Shown piece by piece: positions 12,748 through 19,130 of a stretch of 20,729 nucleotides of DNA. A model generated the notes under the pieces. It searched no databases and was not told the DNA's origin. It saw only the letters and a program-made list of their open reading frames with translations. Origin of the DNA: Solobacterium sp. UBA1789 (GTDB lineage Bacteria > Bacillota_I > Bacilli_A > Erysipelotrichales > Erysipelotrichaceae); the NCBI GenBank assembly GCA_002314515.1, contig DCGB01000064.1, forward strand, positions 1,305 to 22,033. The letters are read 5' to 3'. The translations under genes and the position numbers were made by a program. Within the stretch, counting starts at the first letter, position 1. Every line of letters starts with the position of its first letter.

Positions 12748-15144
12748 ATGTATGATCATCTGAAGATCGAAAAAAAGTGGCAGGCTTATTGGGCGGAAAA
12801 CAAAGTTTTCAAATGTGACGCTCATGATTTTTCTAAACCGAAGTTTTATGCTTTGGATATGTTCCCTTATCCATCAGGACATGGTTTACATGTCGGTCAT
12901 CCTGAGGGTTATACGGCAACAGATATCGTTTCCCGTAAGAAGCGTATGGAGGGTTATAATGTCTTGCATCCAATGGGCTTTGATTCTTTTGGTTTGCCGG
13001 CTGAACAGTATGCGATTAATACCGGTAATCATCCTGATGGTTTTACCAGAGATAATATTGCAACCTTTGAGGGTCAGTTAAAGAATATTGGTTTTTCTTA
13101 TGACTGGGATCGCGTTATTTCAACTTGTGATCCATCTTACTATAAGTGGACGCAGTTTATTTTCAAACTTCTGTTTGAAGAGGGTTTGGCTAAGTGTGTT
13201 GATATGCCGGTTAACTGGTGTGAAGAACTGGGTACGGTTTTGGCTAATGATGAAATTATTGATGGCAAGTCCGAAAGAGGCGGTTATCCGGTTATTCGTA
13301 AGAATATGAAACAGTGGGTCATTGATATTGTTGCCTATGCGGAAAAGTTACTTGATGGTTTAAATGATATCGATTGGCCAGAATCAACAAAAGAAATGCA
13401 GCGTAACTGGATTGGCAAGTCAATTGGTGCCAGTGTTAATTTCAAGGTTGCGGATACTGATAAGGATTTTACAGTTTTTACAACCAGGGCTGATACTTTG
13501 TTTGGTGCGACCTATTGTGTTCTGGCTCCTGAGCATGTTCTGGTTGATGAAATCACAACAATGGAACAGAAGGAAGCAGTTGATGCTTATAAGAAGGCTT
13601 GTGCCAGTAAGTCAGATATGGAGCGTACCGAATTAAATAAGGATAAGACTGGTGTCTTTACTGGTGCTTATGCAATTAATCCGGTTAATGGCAAGAAGAT
13701 TCCAATCTGGATTTCTGACTATGTTTTGGCTACTTATGGTACTGGTGCTATTATGGCTGTTCCGGCTCATGATGATCGTGACTATGCTTTTGCAAAGAAG
13801 TTTGGTTTAGAGATTATTCCGGTTTTGGCTGGTGGCAATGTTGAAGAAGAGGCCTATACTCAGGATGGCTTGCATATCAATAGCAGCTTCCTGGATGGCA
13901 TGAATAAGGAAGATGCAATTAAGACGATGATTGACTGGCTGAAGGAACATAAATGTGGTGATGCCAAGGTTTCATATCGTTTAAGAGAGTGGATTTTTGC
14001 CCGTCAGCGTTACTGGGGTGAGCCTATTCCTATTGTTCATCTGGAAAATGACTCATTGATTGCTTTGAGTGATGATGAACTTCCACTGGTTTTGCCTAAT
14101 CTGGATGATTATAAGCCATCTAAATCTGGTGCTTCACCTCTGGAGAGAGCTAAGGACTGGCTGAATTATGAAAAAGATGGTCTTAAGGGTAAGCGTGAGA
14201 CTTCAACAATGCCGGGTTCTGCTGGTTCATCCTGGTATTTCCTGCGTTATATTGATCCGGAAAATGAGGAGATTTTTGCGGATAAGGAATTATTGAATCA
14301 CTGGATGCCGGTTGATCTCTATGTTGGTGGTCCTGAACATGCGGTTGGTCATTTGCTGTACGCCCGTATGTGGAATAATTTCCTGGCTGATAAGGGTTAT
14401 CTGAATGTTAAGGAGCCATTTAAGAAGCTGGTTCATCAGGGTATGATTTTGGGTGCCAATGGTATTAAGATGGGCAAGCGTTTCCCGGAATATATTGTTG
14501 ATCCTAATGATATTGTCAATGAATATGGTGCTGATACTTTGCGTCTTTATGAGATGTTTATGGGTCCATTAGAGGCTAGTAAGCCATGGTCAACTCAGGG
14601 TGTTGAGGGTGCCAGAAGATGGCTTGAAAGAGTATGGCGTCTTGTTATGGAGTCTCCAGAATATATTAAGGATGAGCCAACACCAGAACTTGATTATGTC
14701 TATAACTTTACGATTAAGAAAGTTGGCGATGATATTGATTCTTTAGGTTTCAATACAGCTATTTCGCAGATGATGATCTTTGTTAATGAGTGTTATCGTA
14801 TCAAGAAGGTTAATAAGGATATGGTAATTGGTTTCATTAAGGCATTATCACCAATTGCTCCACATATCTGTGAGGAAATGTATCAGCATTATACAGGCGA
14901 GGCAACATTGGCTTATGCAGCTTGGCCGACTTATGATGAAACAAAGCTGGTTCAGGATGAAAAGGAAGTAGTTGTCCAGGTCAATGGTAAACTGCGTGCC
15001 CGTTTCAATGCCTTGTCTTCAGCAAGTGATGAGGAATTATATGAGATGGCTTTAAAGCAGGAGAATGTTATTCGCTTTGTTGATGGTCAGGAGATTAAGA
15101 AGCATTTTGTCATTAAGGGCAAGATGGTTAATATCGTTATTTAA
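12748..15144 (+). CDS. leuS: Leucyl-tRNA synthetase
   Basis: Class Ia synthetase that charges tRNA-Leu and hydrolyses mischarged tRNA in an inserted editing domain. The 798 residues are the usual bacterial length. The HIGH motif is HVGH at 48-51 (FPYPSGHGLHVGHPEGY). The CP1 editing domain shows the threonine-rich FTTRADTLFGATY and GTGAIMAVPAHDDRDYAF with its conserved aspartates. The catalytic-core WYFLRYIDP and the C-terminal VQVNGKLRARF are present. The KMSKS loop is unusual: KMGKRFPEY at 574-582 where KMSKSKGN is standard. The ATG at 12748 has GGAGG 8 bases upstream; reading from 12703 would begin inside the T-box terminator. A terminator follows immediately. Confidence 0.98.
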   Translation: MYDHLKIEKKWQAYWAENKVFKCDAHDFSKPKFYALDMFPYPSGHGLHVGHPEGYTATDIVSRKKRMEGYNVLHPMGFDSFGLPAEQYAINTGNHPDGFTRDNIATFEGQLKNIGFSYDWDRVISTCDPSYYKWTQFIFKLLFEEGLAKCVDMPVNWCEELGTVLANDEIIDGKSERGGYPVIRKNMKQWVIDIVAYAEKLLDGLNDIDWPESTKEMQRNWIGKSIGASVNFKVADTDKDFTVFTTRADTLFGATYCVLAPEHVLVDEITTMEQKEAVDAYKKACASKSDMERTELNKDKTGVFTGAYAINPVNGKKIPIWISDYVLATYGTGAIMAVPAHDDRDYAFAKKFGLEIIPVLAGGNVEEEAYTQDGLHINSSFLDGMNKEDAIKTMIDWLKEHKCGDAKVSYRLREWIFARQRYWGEPIPIVHLENDSLIALSDDELPLVLPNLDDYKPSKSGASPLERAKDWLNYEKDGLKGKRETSTMPGSAGSSWYFLRYIDPENEEIFADKELLNHWMPVDLYVGGPEHAVGHLLYARMWNNFLADKGYLNVKEPFKKLVHQGMILGANGIKMGKRFPEYIVDPNDIVNEYGADTLRLYEMFMGPLEASKPWSTQGVEGARRWLERVWRLVMESPEYIKDEPTPELDYVYNFTIKKVGDDIDSLGFNTAISQMMIFVNECYRIKKVNKDMVIGFIKALSPIAPHICEEMYQHYTGEATLAYAAWPTYDETKLVQDEKEVVVQVNGKLRARFNALSSASDEELYEMALKQENVIRFVDGQEIKKHFVIKGKMVNIVI

Positions 15145-15171
15145 GAGAGAATTAAATTTCTCTCTTTTTTT
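15144..15171 (+). terminator. Intrinsic terminator of leuS
   Basis: AGAGAGAA (15144-15151) pairs with TTCTCTCT (15158-15165) around a TTAAAT loop and is followed by seven T. It begins at the last base of the leuS stop codon. Confidence 0.9.
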
Positions 15172-15182
15172 GTAATTAGTAC

Positions 15183-15211
15183 TTTACAACTTTAGCGTAC
15201 TAAAGTATAAT
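15183..15211 (+). promoter_or_regulatory. Promoter of the ABC importer-amidohydrolase operon
   Basis: TTTACA (15183-15188) and a consensus TATAAT (15206-15211) are separated by exactly 17 bases, about 28 bases before the lipoprotein start codon. This is one of the best promoter matches in the window. An inverted repeat fills the spacer. Confidence 0.8.
15189..15206. promoter_or_regulatory. Inverted repeat inside the importer promoter, candidate operator
   Basis: ACTTTAG-CGTA-CTAAAGT is a perfect 7-bp inverted repeat with a 4-base centre. It occupies the whole spacer between -35 and -10 and touches the first base of the -10 box, the classic position for a repressor that blocks polymerase. The regulator is not encoded nearby in this window. 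Confidence 0.55.
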
Positions 15212-15239
15212 CATTTTTGTATTGTTAGGAGATTTGAAT

Positions 15240-16100
15240 ATGAAAAAGATTATTACTCTTATGTTGTGCTTATTGTTTGTGTTTTCTTTAGCTGCCTGTG
15301 CTTCAGGAGCAGAGGATGATGATGTAATTGCTGAACCTGCTAATCGTTTAGAGGCTATTAAGGCTAGAGGTGTTGTTCAGATTGCGACAGAACCTTATTT
15401 TGCCCCTTATGAATTTATTGATCCAAGTTTAAGTGGTGATGATATGTACAAGGGTGCTGATATTGAGTTAATGAAGGCTATTGCTGCTGAACTCGGTGTT
15501 AAGCTGGAGATTGTTCCATTGGATTTTGCAGCTGTTTTAACAGGTATTACAACAGGTTCTTATGATATGGCTGTTAGTGCAATTGCTTATAATCTGGATA
15601 GAAGTGAAAATATGAATCTGTCTAATGTTTATGAGGAAAGTGATGCCGGTTATGGTTTTATTGTTAGAGCTGAGGATGCAGATAAATATAATTCTATTGA
15701 TGATTTAAAGGATGCAGTTGTTGCTACACAATCAGGATCTGTTCAGGAAGGTATTTTTAAGAGTGATATTACTGCCGATGGCTGTAAGGAATTAAAACTG
15801 TTTGATCAGATGACTGATGCTTATCTGGCAGTTCAGGAAGGTCGCGCTGATGTCTGTATCTGTTCAGTTAATTCGGCAGCTTTATATGCTGAGGCTAATG
15901 GCAATGTTCTTACAGTTCCAGATTTCCGTTTTACGGTTGATCCAAATATGAATGGTGTTGTTGTTGCCTGTCCTAAAGAGGATACAGCTGAACTCATGGA
16001 AGTTGTTAATAAGGTAATTGCTGATAATAAGGATAATGGCAATATCGCCAAGTGGTTTGAAGAAGCAAAGGCTCAGGCTGCTGATTTAGGAATCGAATAA
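15240..16100 (+). CDS. ABC transporter substrate-binding lipoprotein, polar amino acid type
   Basis: Extracytoplasmic solute-binding protein (family 3, SBP_bac_3) that captures a ligand for the permease and ATPase encoded next. The 286 residues begin with a lipoprotein signal: a Lys-Lys start, a hydrophobic core and the lipobox LAAC with the lipidated cysteine at position 20. The mature domain has the family pattern: LEAIKARGVVQIATEPYFAPYEF, a GADIELMKAIAAELGVKLEIV stretch, GSYDMAVSAIAYNLDRSENMNLS and a late GRADVCICSVNSA. The start at 15240 is supported by AGGAGA 7 bases upstream and by the signal peptide; a TTG at 15222 would place residues before the Lys-Lys start. The ligand is probably an amino acid or a small conjugate of one. 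Confidence 0.93.
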   Translation: MKKIITLMLCLLFVFSLAACASGAEDDDVIAEPANRLEAIKARGVVQIATEPYFAPYEFIDPSLSGDDMYKGADIELMKAIAAELGVKLEIVPLDFAAVLTGITTGSYDMAVSAIAYNLDRSENMNLSNVYEESDAGYGFIVRAEDADKYNSIDDLKDAVVATQSGSVQEGIFKSDITADGCKELKLFDQMTDAYLAVQEGRADVCICSVNSAALYAEANGNVLTVPDFRFTVDPNMNGVVVACPKEDTAELMEVVNKVIADNKDNGNIAKWFEEAKAQAADLGIE

Positions 16101-16108
16101 ATCTTACA

Positions 16109-16768
16109 ATGACAAAGATTATTAAAATACTTAAGAAATATGGTTTCGTCTATCTGAGAAGTATAGGCGGTACCCTATGGATGAGCATTGTAACTGTCTT
16201 TGCCGGTACTATACTTGGAATTATTATTGCCCTAATGCGTATGAGCAGAAACAAGCTTATACGCATTATTAGTGATGTCTATGTCGAAGTAATCAGGGGT
16301 CTGCCGGCACTGGTTCAGTTATATTTCTTCTGGCTGCTGTTTCCAAAGATGCTGCCTTTTGAAATATCGGATACAACTTCTATTGTTGTGGCTTTTATTG
16401 TTAATGCTTCAGCATATATTTCTGAAATTATCAGAGCTGGTATCGAGGCTGTTGATATCGGTCAATGGGAAGCAGCGCGTTCATTGGGTTTATCGGAAGC
16501 CAATGTCTTTTTAAAGGTTATTTTTCCTCAGACTATTAAGAATATTCTGCCAGCCTTATGTAATGAATTTATTTCGACAATCAAGGGAACTTCTTTGGCT
16601 TCTGTTTTCTTTATCAATGAACTGACAACGGGTTATAAGACGGTTGCCAGTGCAACTTTTTTAGCTTTGGAATCACTTTGTATTGCCGGTGCTATTTATC
16701 TTATGCTTAATGTTGCCTTAAGTAAGCTGGTTAAGATATTGGAAAGGAAGTTGAAAGAAAGTGACTGA
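16109..16768 (+). CDS. ABC transporter permease, polar amino acid type (HisM family)
   Basis: Membrane channel subunit of the importer. The 219 residues contain several hydrophobic helices, an N-terminal GTLWMSIVTVFAGTILGIII segment typical of the family, RGLPALVQLYFFW, and the cytoplasmic coupling loop EAARSLGLSEANVFLKVIFPQ (EAA motif) that contacts the ATPase, followed by FISTIKGTSLASVF. Only one permease gene is present, so the channel should be a homodimer. The start lies 8 bases after the lipoprotein stop with no clear ribosome site; the 3' end overlaps the ATPase gene by 8 bases. Confidence 0.93.
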   Translation: MTKIIKILKKYGFVYLRSIGGTLWMSIVTVFAGTILGIIIALMRMSRNKLIRIISDVYVEVIRGLPALVQLYFFWLLFPKMLPFEISDTTSIVVAFIVNASAYISEIIRAGIEAVDIGQWEAARSLGLSEANVFLKVIFPQTIKNILPALCNEFISTIKGTSLASVFFINELTTGYKTVASATFLALESLCIAGAIYLMLNVALSKLVKILERKLKESD

Positions 16769-17495
16769 TGAAGTAATTAGAACAGAGAACCTCATTAAGA
16801 ACTTTGGTAAGCTCGAGGTTTTAAAAGGTATTTCAACAAGCATTCATAAGGGTGAGGTCGTTTCTATCATTGGTCCAAGTGGTGGTGGCAAATCAACTTT
16901 CCTGCGTTGTTTGAATCTGCTGGAGAAACCAACTGCTGGTAAAGTGTATTTTAATGATACGGATATCAGCGATAAAAGTATCAATATTCAACAGTATAGG
17001 CAGAAGATTGGCATGGTTTTTCAGAATTTTAATGTTTTTCCACATCTGACAGTCTTAGATAATATTACTTTGAGTCCGATATTGGAAAGAAAGATCAGTA
17101 AGGCTGAAGCAGAAAAAGAAGCTATGGAATTACTTAAATCAGTTGGACTGGAAGATAAGGCTTATGAATATCCAAAAAAACTATCAGGTGGTCAAAAACA
17201 GCGCTTGTCAATTGTTAGAGCTTTGGCAATGCATCCTGAGGTGATGTTATTTGATGAGCCAACCAGTGCTTTGGATCCCGAGATGGTTAAAGAGGTTTTG
17301 CAGATAATTGCTCAATTGGCTAAAAGTGGCATGACGACAGTTATTGTTACACATGAAATGGCTTTTGCCCGGGAAGTCAGTGATCGCATTATTTTTATAT
17401 CTGATGGCGTTATCAAAGAAGAGGGTTCACCTAATGTCATTTTTACATCGCCTAAGGATCCATCAACCATTAGGTTTTTAAGCAAGATACTATAA
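16761..17495 (+). CDS. ABC transporter ATP-binding protein, polar amino acid type (GlnQ/HisP-like)
   Basis: Cytoplasmic ATPase that powers the importer. The 244 residues contain Walker A GPSGGGKST (38-46), the Q-loop GMVFQNFNVFPHLTV, the signature LSGGQKQR, Walker B VMLFDEPTSALDPE and the switch histidine in IVTHEM; all are intact and in the usual places. The GTG start at 16761 overlaps the permease stop, with GGAAAGGAAG upstream at 16741-16750. The run of glycines in Walker A (SGGGKST) is the norm for this subfamily. The gene is followed after 13 bases by the amidohydrolase. Confidence 0.95.
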   Translation: MTDEVIRTENLIKNFGKLEVLKGISTSIHKGEVVSIIGPSGGGKSTFLRCLNLLEKPTAGKVYFNDTDISDKSINIQQYRQKIGMVFQNFNVFPHLTVLDNITLSPILERKISKAEAEKEAMELLKSVGLEDKAYEYPKKLSGGQKQRLSIVRALAMHPEVMLFDEPTSALDPEMVKEVLQIIAQLAKSGMTTVIVTHEMAFAREVSDRIIFISDGVIKEEGSPNVIFTSPKDPSTIRFLSKIL

Positions 17496-17508
17496 AAGGA
17501 GAAATATT

Positions 17509-18951
17509 ATGTCTGATAAAGATTTGATAAGTCAGATTGTTGAAGAAAATAAGGATGAAATAACTAAGCTTGCCAGGGATATCTGGGACTTTGCTGAGTT
17601 GGCTTATAACGAATACAGGTCTAAGGATGCGATTATGCGGGTATTGAGGCATAAGGGTTTTAGGATTGAAGAGGGTATTGCGGATATTCCGACTGCTTTT
17701 CTGGCTACCTGTTCGGTAGGAAGCGGTAAGCCAAATATCGGTTTTCTGGCTGAATATGACGCCCTTGATGGTTTATCTCAAAAGGCCTGCGAGGTATTTG
17801 AGACTAAGGTTGAGGGGCAGAATGCCGGACATGGCTGTGGTCATAATCTTTTAGGTGCTGGTACGGTTCTGGCTGCAATAGCAGTTAAGGAATTTCTGGA
17901 AAGAAAACAGGAAAATGGAACAGTTATGGTCTTTGGTACGCCGGCAGAAGAGGGAGCTGGCAGTAAGCAGTTTATTGCCAGAGCCGGTTATTTCAATGGT
18001 GTTGACTTTATATATACCTGGCATCCATCAACTTATAATGAGGTGTCGGGGGTTGGCAATGTTGCCATAATGGGTGCCAATTTTCATTTTTCTGGTATTG
18101 CTTCTCATGCGGGTAGTACACCAGAATTGGGTCGTAGTGCTTTGGATGCGGTTGAGCTGATGAATGTCGGCTGTAACTATTTGCGTGAGCATATGATTGA
18201 TCAGGCGCGTATTCATTATGCCTATTCCAATGCCGGTGGTACGGCTCCAAATGTTGTACCAGCTCATGCGACTATCAAATATGAAGTCAGAGCTCCAAAG
18301 GTATCACAAATGCAGGAACTATTTGCCAGAATTGTCAATGTTGCCAAGGGTGCAGCTTTGATGACTGATGCCAAAATGGAATATGAAATAACAATGGCCT
18401 TTTCTGATTATGTTGCCAATAGGACTTTAGGGCCAGTTTTAGAAGAGGCTTTAAAAGAATATGGTGCACCAGAGTGGTCAGCAGAGGATTATAATCTGGC
18501 TTCTTCTTTCCTGTCTACTTACAATAAAACGACAATGACGAATATAAGAGATGAACTGAAAATGAAATTTTCAATGGATAATATCTCTTCTTTGCTGGAA
18601 AAGCCTTTGCATTCAGATGTCTTTAGCTATAATCCATATGAAAATAAATATGAAAGTGCTTCTACAGATGTCGGCGATGTTTCTTATGTTGCGCCAACAG
18701 CAAACCTCTATATGGCAACAGCAGGATTGGGTACACCAAAACATTCCTGGCAGAATACAGCATTCAGTGCTTCAGATATTGGTTTTAGGGCTATGATCAG
18801 GGCTGGTGAAATATTGGCTTTGGCTAGTATTAAAACCGCCAGAATGCCTGAACTTATTAAAGATGCCAAGGAAGAGGTCAAAGAAAAAAATGGTGGAAAA
18901 TATATCTGTCCATTGCCGGAATATGTTAATCCACCAATTAACAGGTATTAA
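17509..18951 (+). CDS. M20-family amidohydrolase, AbgB-like
   Basis: Metal-dependent cytoplasmic amidohydrolase of the M20D group, which cleaves amide bonds between acyl groups and amino acids (for example p-aminobenzoyl-glutamate in AbgB, indole-acetyl-amino acids in plant ILR1). The 480 residues are the length of AbgB. Visible metal-site residues are C110 and H112 in GHGCGHN, E148 in GTPAEEGAG, H172 in TWHP and a late histidine in GTPKHSWQ. The lid domain segment with FSGIASHAGSTPELGRSALD and GGTAPNVVPAHATIKYEVRAP is typical. AGGAGA lies 7 bases before the ATG. No AbgA partner is encoded here, unlike E. coli. Position in the importer operon suggests it processes what is imported; the substrate is not known. 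Confidence 0.92.
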   Translation: MSDKDLISQIVEENKDEITKLARDIWDFAELAYNEYRSKDAIMRVLRHKGFRIEEGIADIPTAFLATCSVGSGKPNIGFLAEYDALDGLSQKACEVFETKVEGQNAGHGCGHNLLGAGTVLAAIAVKEFLERKQENGTVMVFGTPAEEGAGSKQFIARAGYFNGVDFIYTWHPSTYNEVSGVGNVAIMGANFHFSGIASHAGSTPELGRSALDAVELMNVGCNYLREHMIDQARIHYAYSNAGGTAPNVVPAHATIKYEVRAPKVSQMQELFARIVNVAKGAALMTDAKMEYEITMAFSDYVANRTLGPVLEEALKEYGAPEWSAEDYNLASSFLSTYNKTTMTNIRDELKMKFSMDNISSLLEKPLHSDVFSYNPYENKYESASTDVGDVSYVAPTANLYMATAGLGTPKHSWQNTAFSASDIGFRAMIRAGEILALASIKTARMPELIKDAKEEVKEKNGGKYICPLPEYVNPPINRY

Positions 18952-18965
18952 AATAATAAGCAATT

Positions 18966-18991
18966 ACCAGTTCCTAGGAGCTGGTTTTTTT
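18966..18991 (+). terminator. Intrinsic terminator of the importer-amidohydrolase operon
   Basis: ACCAGTTC (18966-18973) pairs with GAGCTGGT (18978-18985), one G-U pair, around CTAG, followed by seven T. It is about 15 bases after the amidohydrolase stop. Confidence 0.9.
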
Positions 18992-19021
18992 GTCTGCAAC
19001 AATTGTTTTATGGAAATATAT

Positions 19022-19088
19022 ATACTAAAAAATGTATATAAACATACTAAAAGCAACATATAAATAAGGAAAAATCACATATTATAAT
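19022..19088 (+). promoter_or_regulatory. AT-rich upstream region of the surface protein gene, direct repeats and -10 box
   Basis: The region between the terminator and the surface protein gene holds two copies of ATACTAAAA (19022-19030 and 19044-19052, 22 bases apart) and a consensus TATAAT (19083-19088), with no good -35 box. Weak -35 plus phased direct repeats suggests, but does not prove, an activator-dependent promoter. Confidence 0.4.
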
Positions 19089-19130
19089 ATCTTATATGAG
19101 ACCTTATATTAATTTCTGTCTGAATTTGAT

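Noticed and set aside
12538..12825. A 95-codon minus-strand frame over the leuS leader
   Set aside because: It lies across the T-box riboswitch and the leuS start, whose structure explains the sequence better.
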